A stretch of DNA of 64,000 nt from Tistlia consotensis USBA 355 (GCF_900177295.1 NZ_FWZX01000011.1:62001-126000); one strand, 5' to 3'. Counted from the first letter of the stretch, positions 18,135-26,598 are shown. The notes: generated by a model not told the origin, from the sequence alone. Numbers and translations: made by a program.

Positions 18135-18668
18135 TTGTCCGATCTCGCCGCAATCCGCCGTATGGGCCGCGCGATGGCCCTTGCCTGTCTCGCGGCCATG
18201 ATCGCGCTGCCCCTGCTGCTGACCGGCGCCTGGCTGGCGCTGCCCGAGCTGAAGCGGACCTGGCCGCCCTTCGCGATCCTGCCGATTCCGGCCGAGCCGG
18301 AGCCGGGGCTGATGGTAGCTGGCTGGCTGGTGCTGCTGCTGCCGCTCGTCGTCCTGCTGTGGGGTGTCCATCGTCTGCGCCGCCTGTTCCTGCACTATGC
18401 CCAGGGCGAGGTCTTCTCGGTTGACGCCGCGCTCTGCCTGTCTGGCTTCGCCCGCGCGGTCCTGGTCTGGGCCCTGCTCCAGCCGCTCGCCAACGGCGCG
18501 GCCGGCGCGATCCTCACCCTCGGCAACCCGCCGGGTCAGCGCGCGCTTGCGCTCTCGCTCGGTACCGGTGAGCTTGGTGCGCTGGCGATCGGGCTGGTGC
18601 TCCTGGTGATCGGCCGGGTCATGCGCGAGGCGAGCCGGCTCGCCGACGAGAACGCGAGCTTCGTCTGA
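18135..18668 (+). CDS. DUF2975 family membrane protein
   Basis: A 177-aa protein with four predicted membrane helices (about 16-36, 62-82, 103-122 and 140-160) and the DUF2975 segment FLHYAQGEVFSVDAALCLSGFARAVL. Function is unknown. The TTG start at 18135 follows GGAGGACCC and is the only sensible start. The HTH gene starts 2 nt after the stop, which is the usual DUF2975-HTH pairing. Confidence 0.82.
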   Translation: MSDLAAIRRMGRAMALACLAAMIALPLLLTGAWLALPELKRTWPPFAILPIPAEPEPGLMVAGWLVLLLPLVVLLWGVHRLRRLFLHYAQGEVFSVDAALCLSGFARAVLVWALLQPLANGAAGAILTLGNPPGQRALALSLGTGELGALAIGLVLLVIGRVMREASRLADENASFV

Positions 18669-18670
18669 CC

Positions 18671-18901
18671 GTGCCGATCGTGGTCACGCTCGACGTCATG
18701 CTGGCACGGCGCAAGATGCGCTCGAAGGACCTGGCGGAGGCGGTCGGCATCACCGAGGCGAACCTGTCATTGCTCAAGCAGGGCAAGGTGAAAGGCCTGC
18801 GCTTCGCGACGCTGGAACGGATCTGCGCCGTGCTGGACTGCCAGCCGGGAGACCTGCTCGCCTATCATCCGCCCGCCGCCCGGGAGGCTGCCGATGACTA
18901 G
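18671..18901 (+). CDS. Small Xre/YozG-like HTH transcriptional regulator
   Basis: A 76-aa protein that is little more than one helix-turn-helix domain (MRSKDLAEAVGITEANLSLLKQGK, then RFATLERICAVLDCQPGDLL). Such regulators are coupled to DUF2975 genes and are thought to control their own operon. It starts with GTG 2 nt after the DUF2975 gene. The lipoprotein start lies inside its last codons. Confidence 0.88.
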   Translation: MPIVVTLDVMLARRKMRSKDLAEAVGITEANLSLLKQGKVKGLRFATLERICAVLDCQPGDLLAYHPPAAREAADD

Positions 18902-19064
18902 GCAACTCGCGTTGCTGCTGCTCGCCGCCGTGCTGCTGGCGGGCTGCTCGACGCTGGACCTGGAGCGGGCGGTCGCAGAGTGGGGCCGCTCCCTGTGCCA
19001 GAGCCACGGCGACTGCCGTCCCGGCTGCAGCGACGGCCGATCTGGCTCGACCTACTGCCGTTGA
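18894..19064 (+). CDS. Small cysteine-rich lipoprotein (56 aa)
   Basis: Read directly from the sequence. The ATG at 18894 overlaps the HTH gene by 8 nt in another frame. Residues 1-17 are a lipoprotein signal ending in the lipobox LLAGC with the lipidated cysteine at 18. The mature part of about 39 residues has four more cysteines (in LCQSHGDCRPGCSDG and near the C-terminus), enough for two disulfides. The overlap and lipobox together make a real gene likely. Function is unknown; it may be what the DUF2975/HTH operon delivers to the envelope. Confidence 0.72.
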   Translation: MTRQLALLLLAAVLLAGCSTLDLERAVAEWGRSLCQSHGDCRPGCSDGRSGSTYCR

Positions 19065-19133
19065 TCGGCGAGAGCGCTCCTGCCGATCCGGGCGCGACCC
19101 CGCGACGTGGGCGCGGCCGGACGGACCGCCGCC

Positions 19134-20333
19134 CTACCGCCCGGTGCCGAACAGGGCCTTCGCGGTCTCGGGGTTGTCGCTGCGCCAGATGACGTTGTCG
19201 ATGAAGTAGTGGTGGACGTTGATGAAGATCCAGAAGGCGAACATGAAGGCCGTGCCGCCGAGCTGCTCGTGATCGTAGCCGACGCTGCCGCCGAGCAGGC
19301 GCGGCAGCCACCAGAAGCCGGCGAGGCCCATCACCGCCGCCAGTGCGCCGAAGCGGGCAAGGGCCAGCAGGACCTGCCGGCGCCCGTTCCGCGCGTCGCT
19401 TGCCCCGGTGCCCTGCGGCGCGGCCCCCGCCGCAGCGCGCAGCGCCGCCCGGTTCTTCTCGAAGCGCCAGACGATGGTCAGGTACTGCAGCGAGTGGAGG
19501 GCCGGCACGAAGAGGATCGTGAGCGGGTTGAAGCGCGCCAGGGCCCAGGCATAGAGCGTGGTCAGGTAGGCGACGGCGCCATTGACCGGCAGCCCGCCGC
19601 CCCCGAGCAGCCGCCGGGCGAAGATCACCAGCGTCATCGTCGTCGTCGCCACGGCCGCGCAGAAGGCCAGCAGCAGCAGCGCGTGCGGTACCTCGACGGC
19701 ATAGTAGCTGATGCCCCACATCTTGCGCTCGGCGACCGCCGCGTTCATGGCGAGCCAGAACAGGATCCAGCAGGCATAGGCGTTCCAGAGCAGGACCCTC
19801 TTCTCGGCGCGGCCGAAGAAGCGGCGCCGGTAGACGGCATCGACCATCAGCATGCCGTAGCCCTGCTTGACGTAGTGCCAGCCGACCAGCAGCAGCATCA
19901 GGTTCCCGGCGAGCCCCAGCAGATAGGCGCTTCCCGCCAGGAAGCTGGCCGCGATCCATCCGGCCAGGACGGCGGGCACGGCGATCCCGGCGACGAGATA
20001 GCGCCGGCGCAGCGGGCGCGGCAGGGTGCCGCCGAAGGCCTTCTCTCGATAGCCGCGGTAGAAGATCTGGTAGCTGGCCGCGAAGTGCGGGTGGTTGAGG
20101 ACGTCGGCCAGCATCCACATCAGCGCGACGAGCGCCGGCACGGCGCTCGCCGGCGCCGCCATGACCAGGGGCAGCACGAGCAGCGACCCGCCGCCGAGGC
20201 ACAGGAAGTCGACGAGCGGGTGCACGATCGCGCGACCGGACGCCGCCTGCCCGGCCGCCTGCCGGGGGGGCTCAGCCCGCGCCTGGGACAGCATGCCGGC
20301 CGGCGGCAGCACCGCCCTGCTCTCGCTCGTCAT
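19134..20333 (-). CDS. Polytopic membrane protein with histidine clusters, unknown function
   Basis: A 399-aa protein with about nine membrane helices. Histidines sit at helix ends in recognisable groups: NHPHF (H81, H83), WHYVKQGYG (H153), HSLQY (H280) and HHYFIDNVIWR (H374, H375). Such spacing recalls membrane di-iron enzymes (desaturases, hydroxylases, carotene-cleaving enzymes), but I cannot match it to one of them. It is transcribed away from the ATP-grasp gene across an AT-rich gap of 232 nt (20334-20565), which probably holds divergent promoters. Confidence 0.78.
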   Translation of the reverse strand: MTSESRAVLPPAGMLSQARAEPPRQAAGQAASGRAIVHPLVDFLCLGGGSLLVLPLVMAAPASAVPALVALMWMLADVLNHPHFAASYQIFYRGYREKAFGGTLPRPLRRRYLVAGIAVPAVLAGWIAASFLAGSAYLLGLAGNLMLLLVGWHYVKQGYGMLMVDAVYRRRFFGRAEKRVLLWNAYACWILFWLAMNAAVAERKMWGISYYAVEVPHALLLLAFCAAVATTTMTLVIFARRLLGGGGLPVNGAVAYLTTLYAWALARFNPLTILFVPALHSLQYLTIVWRFEKNRAALRAAAGAAPQGTGASDARNGRRQVLLALARFGALAAVMGLAGFWWLPRLLGGSVGYDHEQLGGTAFMFAFWIFINVHHYFIDNVIWRSDNPETAKALFGTGR

Positions 20334-20565
20334 CCGTTGCCTTCCTTTCGAGCGGATGCCCTTCGGCCCTGCGGCCTTTCCTTCAGTAGACGCGCGTCTT
20401 CGTCGACAATTTCCTAACGATACTTGGAAATTCGATGCATTTTCTTTCAGAGTTCCGCGGCATTTTATTTATTCCGCTTAGGGGTTCATAAAGTCTTGGC
20501 TCGCTAGACTTCGGCCACGGCCCGGACGCGGTGCGTCGGGGCCGATACCGTGGCGGGAGGGCGTG

Positions 20566-21705
20566 ATGGCGGTGATCGAGATGAACGCGACCCTGCGCGA
20601 CCGGCAGGCGCGCGACGGCAAGCCGGGCGAGAGCAAGGCCCCCGGCAAGGCGGACTACCTGCGCCATGCCAGCCGGGCGAGCGGTCGCGGCGCCTTCGAG
20701 CTGTCGCGGGAGTTCAACCGGCTGCGCCGCGCGCGCGGCAGGCTGACCCTGCCGGAGTACGTGCAGTACGGCGTCTACCGGACCGACCGCTACGGCCGGG
20801 AGCAGCAGGAGCGCTTCCTCAGCGACACGCTTCACTGGCCGATCACGCATCGCTGCTGCGACATGACCTGGCAGGCGACGACGGAGGACAAGTGGCTCTG
20901 CTCCCACCTCCTGGAGCGCTCGGCCGTGGCCATCCCGGAGACGCTCGGCGTCATCGACCGCAGCAACCGCGCCTATCCCGGTACCCGCAGGATCGCGACG
21001 GCGGAGGAGCTGCGCGCCTTCGCGGCGATTCCGGGCACGCTGCCCTTCTTCGGCAAGGAGAACCGCGGCATCGGCAGCTACGGCGCCTTCCTCGCCCTCG
21101 AGGCAGAAGGATCGCGCATCCACCTCAAGGGCGAGGGCTGGCTCGACTACGACACCTTGCTGGAGCGCTTCATCGGCGACGTGCCCTATCTGCTCCAGCC
21201 GGCGCAGCGCAACCACGCCTTCTTCGACGACTACACCGAAAGCCTCGCGACCGTGCGCCTGTGCATCCTGATGACCGACCAGGGTGTGCGCGTGCCGTTC
21301 GCGGTGCTGAAGCTGCCCGCGGCAGGCAACCTCGCGGACAACTTCTGGCGGCCGCGCAACCTCGCCTGCGGGCTCGACCCGGCGAGCGGGCTGATCCGGA
21401 CGGCGCGCAGCAAGGACGCGCTCGGCACGACCGACTACGAGAGCCATCCCGAGACCGGTCGTCCCCTGACCGGACGGACCGTGCCGATGTGGGATGCGGT
21501 GCTCGGCCTGGCCGAGACCTGTGCACCGATCTTCCGGCCGCTCCGCTACCAGTCGATGGACATAGCGGTCACCGGCGAAGGACCGGTGCTGATCGAGATC
21601 AACACCGGCGGCGGGTTCGACCTGCCGCAGCTCGCGACCGGCGAGGGCTTCCTGACCGAAGAAGTTGCCGCCTTCTTCCGCAGCTGCGGCTACGACAGGG
21701 TCTGA
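20566..21705 (+). CDS. Sugar-transfer-associated ATP-grasp protein
   Basis: A 379-aa soluble protein with an ATP-grasp core. FFGKENRGIGSYGAF carries the nucleotide-lysine region, FIGDVPYLLQPAQ the central part, and PVLIEINTGGGFDLPQ the metal-binding Glu/Asn segment. This resembles the sugar-transfer-associated ATP-grasp group, whose substrates are unknown. GTG at 20563 and ATG at 20566 are adjacent starts; GGGAGG precedes both. It is divergent from the histidine-rich membrane protein and convergent with yajR. Confidence 0.78.
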   Translation: MAVIEMNATLRDRQARDGKPGESKAPGKADYLRHASRASGRGAFELSREFNRLRRARGRLTLPEYVQYGVYRTDRYGREQQERFLSDTLHWPITHRCCDMTWQATTEDKWLCSHLLERSAVAIPETLGVIDRSNRAYPGTRRIATAEELRAFAAIPGTLPFFGKENRGIGSYGAFLALEAEGSRIHLKGEGWLDYDTLLERFIGDVPYLLQPAQRNHAFFDDYTESLATVRLCILMTDQGVRVPFAVLKLPAAGNLADNFWRPRNLACGLDPASGLIRTARSKDALGTTDYESHPETGRPLTGRTVPMWDAVLGLAETCAPIFRPLRYQSMDIAVTGEGPVLIEINTGGGFDLPQLATGEGFLTEEVAAFFRSCGYDRV

Positions 21706-21723
21706 CGGCTTCCGCGCCCTGGC

Positions 21724-23091
21724 TCAGGCCGGCTGGACGCGGCCCAGGGCGGCCTCCAGGTCGGCGGCGTCGAAGGTCCGCGAATCGACCTTGAGGTAGG
21801 CGACGTGCTCCTCGGCGACGACGACCACGTCGACGACGCCGGCGAGGCCCGCGAGGCGGGCGACCAGGGCGTCGGCCTCGGCGCCGCTGACCTCGCCGAT
21901 GCGCGCCAGCCGGGTCGAGTAGGGCGCCGGCTTCGGCATGGTCGCGGCGACCAGCAGCCAGAGCAGGGCGAAGGCCAGGGCGAAGACGAAGACGCCCTCG
22001 GCGCCGGCCGCCTGGTGCGCCCAGCCGCCGCCCGCGCCGCCGACGAAGATGCCGACGAACTGGGCGCTCGAGTAGACGCCGGTCGCCGTGCCCTTGGCGC
22101 CGGCCGGGGCGGCCTTGGTGACCAGCGAGGGCAGTGTCGCCTCCATGGTGTTGAAGGCGGCGAAGAAGGCGATGATCGCGGCGACGACGGCGACCGGGTC
22201 GCCGGGCGCGATCAGCAGCAGGGCGGCCTGGCTGGCGGCCAGCAGGGCGACCGCGCCGACGAAGACCGGCTTCATGCGCCGCTGGCGCTCGGCGAAGGCG
22301 ACGGCCGGCACCATCAGCAGCACCGAGACGACCAGGATCGGCAGGTAGGCGACCCACTGGCGCTCGGCCGGCAACGCCAGGCTGCCGCGCAGCAGGTGGG
22401 GCACCACCAGGAAGCTCGAGGTCAGGATCGCGTGCAGCGCGAAGATGCCGAAGTCGAGGCGCAGCAGGTCGCGGTTGCGCAGCACCGAGAGCAGCAGCGC
22501 CGGCACCGTCTCGGCGTCGCGATGCGCCTGGACGCGGCGCGGCGTCGGCACGGCCCAGAGCACGATGGCGACGCCGAGCGCGGCGAGACCGACCATCAGC
22601 CAGAAGATGCCCGGCACGCCGACCAGGCCCGACAGGATCGGCCCGACGACCAGCGCCACCATGAAGGAGAAGCCGATGGTGATGCCGACCAGCGCCATCG
22701 CCCTGGTCCGGCTCTCCTCCCGGGTCAGGTCGGCGACCAGCGCCAGGATCACCGAGCCGACCGCGCCGGTGCCCTGCAGCACGCGGCCGATCAGCACGCC
22801 CTCGATCGAGGTCGAGAGCGCGGCGACCGCGCTGCCCAGCGCGAAGAGGCCGAGGCCGATGACGATCATGGTCTTGCGGCCGACGCGGTCGGACAGCAGG
22901 CCGAAGGGGATCTGCAGCAGGCCCTGGCTGAGGCCGTAGGCGCCGAGCGCCAGGCCGATCAGGAAGGGCGTCGCGCCGCTCAGGTTGCGCGCATAGGCCG
23001 CGAAGACCGGATAGATCATGAACAGCCCGAGCAGCCGGACGGAGAACACCCCGGCGAGGGACACGGCGGCACGCAATTCTTGTCGGTTCAT
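21724..23091 (-). CDS. yajR: MFS transporter with C-terminal YAM domain, YajR-like
   Basis: A 455-aa major facilitator protein with 12 predicted helices. The conserved loop GLLSDRVGRK follows helix 2. After the last helix there is a ferredoxin-like domain of about 65 residues (VARLAGLAGVVDVVVVAEEHVAYLKVDSRTFD), matching the YAM domain that distinguishes E. coli YajR. The substrate of this family is not firmly known. The start is the ATG at 23091 giving MNRQELRAAVS; earlier in-frame codons encode arginine-rich non-family sequence. Confidence 0.88.
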   Translation of the reverse strand: MNRQELRAAVSLAGVFSVRLLGLFMIYPVFAAYARNLSGATPFLIGLALGAYGLSQGLLQIPFGLLSDRVGRKTMIVIGLGLFALGSAVAALSTSIEGVLIGRVLQGTGAVGSVILALVADLTREESRTRAMALVGITIGFSFMVALVVGPILSGLVGVPGIFWLMVGLAALGVAIVLWAVPTPRRVQAHRDAETVPALLLSVLRNRDLLRLDFGIFALHAILTSSFLVVPHLLRGSLALPAERQWVAYLPILVVSVLLMVPAVAFAERQRRMKPVFVGAVALLAASQAALLLIAPGDPVAVVAAIIAFFAAFNTMEATLPSLVTKAAPAGAKGTATGVYSSAQFVGIFVGGAGGGWAHQAAGAEGVFVFALAFALLWLLVAATMPKPAPYSTRLARIGEVSGAEADALVARLAGLAGVVDVVVVAEEHVAYLKVDSRTFDAADLEAALGRVQPA

Positions 23092-23501
23092 CGTTCGGTC
23101 GCTCTGGACTCTTTCACCTCTGATGCTCGCCCGCCGCCCCCGTCCGGACGGCCCCGCCCGCACTCACGCAGAATCGGCCCGCCGCCGTCCTGCGCCCGCT
23201 GTCCCGGGCGACGGCGACGGGCCGATCATCATATCTCCGATGCGGCCGCTTCTGACCAAGCATAGTTGCCGGGCCGGGGCAAGGGACGGCATGCCGCGCC
23301 CGGCCGGCGGCGACGCTCCGAATTTGGCGAGCGCCGGCTCTTGCCTTGCCGGGCCGGCTCGGCTATACCCCGCGCCTTCCAACTGCCCGATCGCGCGCGG
23401 CGGGGGTCGTCAGACCCGCGGCCGGCCTGCGAGGCGGGCGTCAGACCGGTCACGAGGTGCCTGGGCCTTTCGAAGGGGCCGGCACCGGGAGCGAGCCAGC
23501 G
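23092..23501. other. Intergenic region between yajR and rpmE
   Basis: This 410-nt divergent gap contains no coding sequence I can support and no RNA gene I recognise. It holds the rpmE promoter at 23341-23369 and presumably a yajR promoter near 23100-23250. The short open frames across it are arginine-rich and unconvincing. Confidence 0.6.
23341..23369 (+). promoter_or_regulatory. sigma70 promoter of rpmE
   Basis: TTGCCT (23341-23346), a 17-nt spacer and TATACC (23364-23369) are followed by CCGCGCCTTCCAAC. The rpmJ promoter has nearly the same start-site sequence. Confidence 0.72.
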
Positions 23502-23726
23502 ATGAAGAAGGACATTCACCCGGAGTACCACGACATCCTCGTGGTGCAGACCGACGGGACCGAGATGAAGATGCGGTCGACCTACGGCAAGGAAGGCGAC
23601 ACGCTGCGTCTCGACATCGACGTCAAGACGCATCCGGCCTGGACCGGCGTCCACCGCGTCTCCGACCGCGGCGGCCAGATGGCGAAGTTCAACAAGAAGT
23701 TCGCCGGCTTCGGCCTGAAGAGCTAA
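23502..23726 (+). CDS. rpmE: Ribosomal protein L31 (zinc-independent form)
   Basis: A 74-aa protein with the L31 hallmarks [25 protein letters not shown] and FNKKFAGF. The zinc-binding cysteines of the C+ form are absent, so this is the zinc-free type of large-subunit L31. It has its own promoter and terminator and so is monocistronic. Confidence 0.97.
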   Translation: MKKDIHPEYHDILVVQTDGTEMKMRSTYGKEGDTLRLDIDVKTHPAWTGVHRVSDRGGQMAKFNKKFAGFGLKS

Positions 23727-23752
23727 CGACCCTTCCGGGTCCGTTTCGCAGG

Positions 23753-23783
23753 GGCGCTGCCGTGACCACGGCGGCGCCTTTTG
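23753..23783 (+). terminator. Terminator after rpmE
   Basis: An 11-bp stem (one G-U pair) with arms at 23753-23763 and 23768-23778 and a GACC loop is followed by TTTTG. It also lies just past the stop of the minus-strand gene at 23804 and may serve both. Confidence 0.82.
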
Positions 23784-23803
23784 TCGTGTCCGCGTCGTGC
23801 CGG

Positions 23804-24121
23804 TCAGGCGACGAGCCGCGGCCGCTCCGGCTCCGGATCGGCCGGTGCTCCGTCCAGCGGCCCTCCGGTCGGCCGGGAGCGTTGCGCGGTCCTGGCGGCG
23901 AGGTGGACCGCGATCGTGCCGCTGGCGCCCAAGGCCGCATAGATCGCCGCGCGGGGCAGGTGCAGCAGGCCGGCGATGCCCCAGACCACGCCCGCCGCCA
24001 GGCTGCCGACGACCAGCGCGACCAGCAGGAAGGTCGCCAGGACGGCGATCAGCGGGCCGAGCCCGAGGCGGCCGCTTCGCCCGGCGCGGCGACGACGGAC
24101 CAAGGCAACGATGGCGGGCAC
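23804..24121 (-). CDS. Small membrane protein, unknown function
   Basis: A 105-aa protein with a basic N-terminus, one long or two short membrane helices (about residues 20-58, PLIAVLATFLLVALVVGSLA then a second hydrophobic stretch), and a polar C-tail. I chose the GTG at 24121 because GGGGGGAG lies 7 nt upstream; the ATG at 24178 would add arginine-rich residues without a ribosome site. No family is recognised. Confidence 0.55.
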   Translation of the reverse strand: MPAIVALVRRRRAGRSGRLGLGPLIAVLATFLLVALVVGSLAAGVVWGIAGLLHLPRAAIYAALGASGTIAVHLAARTAQRSRPTGGPLDGAPADPEPERPRLVA

Positions 24122-24269
24122 GGCGGACTCCCCCCTGCGTCGGCGCCGGGACGGCGTCGTCAGCGCTTCAGGTGGCACGCGGGCGGCCCGGCCAGCAGCG
24201 TGTTTTCGGAATGGGTGGGCGACAAGCCATGCGCCCGATGCATGGTTTGCGCAGGGGGCGGAGGCCTGC

Positions 24270-24713
24270 TCAGGCCCGCTGGTCGAGCAGGGCGTCGAGC
24301 CGCTCGACGCGGCTGTAGAGCGCGTGGCTGCGCTCCAGCAGCTCGGCCAGGCGGTTCGGCATCTCGATCGCCCCGGCGGGCTCGGTGACCGCGCAGACCT
24401 CGCGGCCGGAGAGGCGCAGCTCCGGCGCCGCCGCCTCCTCGCGGTTCAGCTCGCCGGCCTGCACCGCCTTCTGGACCAGCAGCCAGGAGACGACCTGGGT
24501 CAGCCGTGCGGTCAGGCGCAGGCTCTCGCAGCTGGCGACCAGCTGCTGATCCGGGGGCAGCCCGGCCTTGTCGCGGCGCTCCTGGTGCAGCACGTAGTCC
24601 CGGGCCTCGCGGGTCAGCGCGAGCGCCTCTCGGTAGGTGCCGTCCAGGAAGGAGATGGCGGGTTCGGCGGCGGGCACGGCAGGTCCGTTCTGCGGATCTC
24701 GATCGTCGGTCAT
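24270..24713 (-). CDS. rcdA: DUF1465 protein, RcdA (CtrA-degradation adaptor)
   Basis: A 147-aa helical protein resembling DUF1465/RcdA: FLDGTYREALALTREARDYVL, then SLRLTARLTQVVSWLLVQKAV and LERSHALYSRVERLDALLDQ. In Caulobacter RcdA helps deliver CtrA and other substrates to ClpXP at the cell pole. I start it at the ATG at 24713, the second of two in-frame ATGs; 24722 is equally possible. It is divergent from hsp20. Confidence 0.86.
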   Translation of the reverse strand: MTDDRDPQNGPAVPAAEPAISFLDGTYREALALTREARDYVLHQERRDKAGLPPDQQLVASCESLRLTARLTQVVSWLLVQKAVQAGELNREEAAAPELRLSGREVCAVTEPAGAIEMPNRLAELLERSHALYSRVERLDALLDQRA

Positions 24714-24791
24714 AGGTGCCAAAAGTTAAAATCCTGTTGGAACAGCACTTTCCGCCAGCATCATCGTGGGCTCAAGCCTCGGCTCCCACCT

Positions 24792-24825
24792 CTTGACCGG
24801 GCCGCGGGCCTCCCCACCTATCTAG
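24792..24825 (+). promoter_or_regulatory. Candidate heat-shock (RpoH-type) promoter of hsp20
   Basis: CTTGAC (24792-24797) and CCCACCTATCT (about 24813-24823) resemble the alphaproteobacterial RpoH pattern (CTTG ... CYTATNT). Spacing is a little longer than usual for the CYTAT part. Transcription from here would give a leader of about 110 nt, suitable for a ROSE element. Confidence 0.42.
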
Positions 24826-24839
24826 CGTCGGCAGGACAG

Positions 24840-24939
24840 GCCGCAAGCGGCTGTCCAGTGCCGACGACACGCAGACGAGGCTGCTCGACCCGAAGGGTGG
24901 GCGGCCGTTGTGAAATCGCTCTCTAAGGAGGATTGAGCC
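24840..24939 (+). promoter_or_regulatory. ROSE-type RNA thermometer in the hsp20 leader
   Basis: The last hairpin before hsp20 pairs AATC at 24914-24917 with GATT at 24931-24934, and CTCT at 24919-24922 with GGAG at 24927-24930. A single G (24918) bulges out and the loop is CTAA. It sequesters the AAGGAGG ribosome site (24925-24931) with the motif UCGCU, an exact fit to U(U/C)GCU of ROSE elements, whose bulged G melts at heat-shock temperature. The upstream 24840-24910 part should hold the accessory hairpins but I cannot define them. Confidence 0.75.
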
Positions 24940-25410
24940 ATGCGCAGCTACGATCTGTCGCCGCTCCTGCGCGCGACCGTCGGTTTCGATCGCCTCATGA
25001 ACGTCCTGGACACGGTCGGCCGGGTCGACGAGGCGCCGAGCTACCCGCCCTACAACATCGAGAAGACCGGCGAGAACGCCTACCGCATCTCCATGGCGGT
25101 GGCCGGCTTCGCCGACGAGGATCTCTCGGTGACGGTTCGCGAGAACCAGCTGCTGATCGAGGGCCGCAAGGCGACCAGCGAGGAGGAGGTGCCCACCGCC
25201 TTCCTGCATCGCGGTATCGCGACCCGCGCCTTCCAGCGGACCTTCCAGCTGGCCGACCACATCCAGGTCAAGGGCGCCAAGCTGGAGAACGGCCTGCTGC
25301 ACGTCGAGCTCTATCGCGAGATCCCGGAGGCGATGAAGCCGCGGTCGGTCGAGATCGAGCGGATCCAGCGCCAGCAGCCGAAGACCATCGAGAACCAGGC
25401 CGCCGCCTGA
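24940..25410 (+). CDS. Small heat-shock protein, Hsp20/IbpA family
   Basis: A 156-aa alpha-crystallin-type chaperone. Its N-terminus MRSYDLSPLLRATVGFDRL and PPYNIEKTGEN are typical of IbpA-like proteins. The alpha-crystallin domain spans about residues 35-125 (ISMAVAGFADEDLSVTV, FQRTFQLADHI), and the C-terminal tail ends in QQPKTIEN. It holds unfolded proteins in the cytosol for refolding. The ATG follows the ribosome site enclosed in the ROSE hairpin. A terminator follows the gene, so it stands alone. Confidence 0.95.
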   Translation: MRSYDLSPLLRATVGFDRLMNVLDTVGRVDEAPSYPPYNIEKTGENAYRISMAVAGFADEDLSVTVRENQLLIEGRKATSEEEVPTAFLHRGIATRAFQRTFQLADHIQVKGAKLENGLLHVELYREIPEAMKPRSVEIERIQRQQPKTIENQAAA

Positions 25411-25439
25411 GTCACGCCGGTCTCGAGCTGAGCCGATCG

Positions 25440-25475
25440 AGCGGCCGGGCGGCGACGCCCGGCCGCTTTCCTTTC
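25440..25475 (+). terminator. Terminator after hsp20
   Basis: An 11-bp perfect stem (25441-25451 with 25456-25466) around a GCGA loop is followed by TTTCCTTTC. It also faces the end of the convergent thioesterase gene. Confidence 0.82.
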
Positions 25476-25935
25476 ATTCGGCCGTCGGCCAGTCGATGAC
25501 CAGGCGCTCCAGGCAGGCCCGGATGCCGGCCGGCATGGCCTCGGCCGGGCGCATGGTCCGGCGGTCGACGAAGACGTGGACGAAGTGGCCGGTCGCCGCC
25601 GCCTCGTCGAGCCCTTCCTTGAACAGCCCGATCAGGTAGGTCACCGAGCTGCGGCCCAGCCGGCCGACCGCCACGCCGGCCTCGACGACTTCCGGAAAGC
25701 TGAAGGAGGCGCGGAACTGGCAGAAGCTTTCCGGCGTGATGCCGATCGTCTCCCCGCCATGGATGTCGAGTCCGCCCTCGCGAATCAACCATTCGTTGAT
25801 CGCCGTATCGAAATAGCTGTAGTAGACGACGTTGTTCACGTGGCCGTATATATCGTTGTCCTTCCAGCGGGTCGGGATGCGCAGGAAATGGGGATAGGCG
25901 CTGCGTGACAGGGGTGCGGCCGGCTTCTGGGACAA
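25474..25935 (-). CDS. 4HBT-family acyl-CoA thioesterase (YbgC/FadM-like)
   Basis: A 153-aa hot-dog-fold protein with [23 protein letters not shown], in which the DxDIxGHVNN motif carries the catalytic aspartate. These enzymes hydrolyse acyl-CoA thioesters; the chain length cannot be told. I chose the TTG at 25935 since GGAGGT lies 8 nt upstream. An ATG far upstream (26001) gives only arginine-rich sequence. Confidence 0.86.
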   Translation of the reverse strand: MSQKPAAPLSRSAYPHFLRIPTRWKDNDIYGHVNNVVYYSYFDTAINEWLIREGGLDIHGGETIGITPESFCQFRASFSFPEVVEAGVAVGRLGRSSVTYLIGLFKEGLDEAAATGHFVHVFVDRRTMRPAEAMPAGIRACLERLVIDWPTAE

Positions 25936-26035
25936 GGCTCTGGACCTCCGGTGCGTTCGGGCGCGTCGTGGCGGCAGCCTATAGCAAGGCCGGGGCGCCA
26001 CGCCCAGAGCGTGCGCCGGTCCTGGCCGGGACGTC

Positions 26036-26581
26036 GTGCCGATGACCCGTGCCAGCGGAGGCTTCCAGCCCTATGTCAGCGACCCCTCGGTCTGCTGCTC
26101 GCAGCGCGTCGGCGAGCTTCACGCCTACTGGCGCTCGCTCTGCCGGGACGGCCTGCTGCCGGCCCGGCGGGACGTCGAGCCGACCGACATCAAGGCGCTG
26201 TTGCCGAACATCCTGCTCATGGACATCGAGCAAGACCCGCTGAGGGTCCGCTACCGTCTGGTCGGCACGGCGATCGCCGAGCTGTCGCGGCGCGACATCA
26301 CCGGCCTCTACCTCGACGAGATCCGCTTCGACGAGCCGCGGGAGCGGTCGATCTTCGAGGCGGGCTACCGGCTGCTGCTCGCGACGCGCGCGCCGGTCTT
26401 CGGACGGATCCTCTGGCTCGCCCGCGCGGACATGACGCTGACCTACGAGTCGGCGATCTTTCCGCTGGCCGGAGACGGCCGGACCATCGACAAGGCGATC
26501 GCCGTCGAGCACTACCTCGACGTCGATCCGCGGGAGGTCGCGGAGCGGGTGCCGTCGCGGCCGAGCCGCGACGAGCGCTGA
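26036..26581 (+). CDS. PAS-domain protein of the PAS_5 type
   Basis: A 181-aa protein that is one PAS-like domain. [26 protein letters not shown] is the PAS_5 opening, followed by [20 protein letters not shown] and a long loop to IFPLAGDG. The family is abundant in Rhodospirillales and its ligand is unknown. There is no output domain, so it may sense or act through a partner. GTG at 26036 and ATG at 26042 are alternative starts. Confidence 0.76.
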   Translation: MPMTRASGGFQPYVSDPSVCCSQRVGELHAYWRSLCRDGLLPARRDVEPTDIKALLPNILLMDIEQDPLRVRYRLVGTAIAELSRRDITGLYLDEIRFDEPRERSIFEAGYRLLLATRAPVFGRILWLARADMTLTYESAIFPLAGDGRTIDKAIAVEHYLDVDPREVAERVPSRPSRDER

Positions 26582-26598
26582 GGCCGGGCGGCAGCCGG

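Noticed and set aside
19134-20333. Brp/Blh carotene-cleaving enzyme
   Set aside because: The histidine-rich helices recall it, but the order and spacing do not match what I know of that family and no carotenoid genes are near.
20334-20565. Horizontal acquisition of the ATP-grasp locus, from the AT-rich gap
   Set aside because: Only the intergenic region is AT-rich. The flanking genes keep the GC-rich codon use of the window, so a divergent promoter region explains it.
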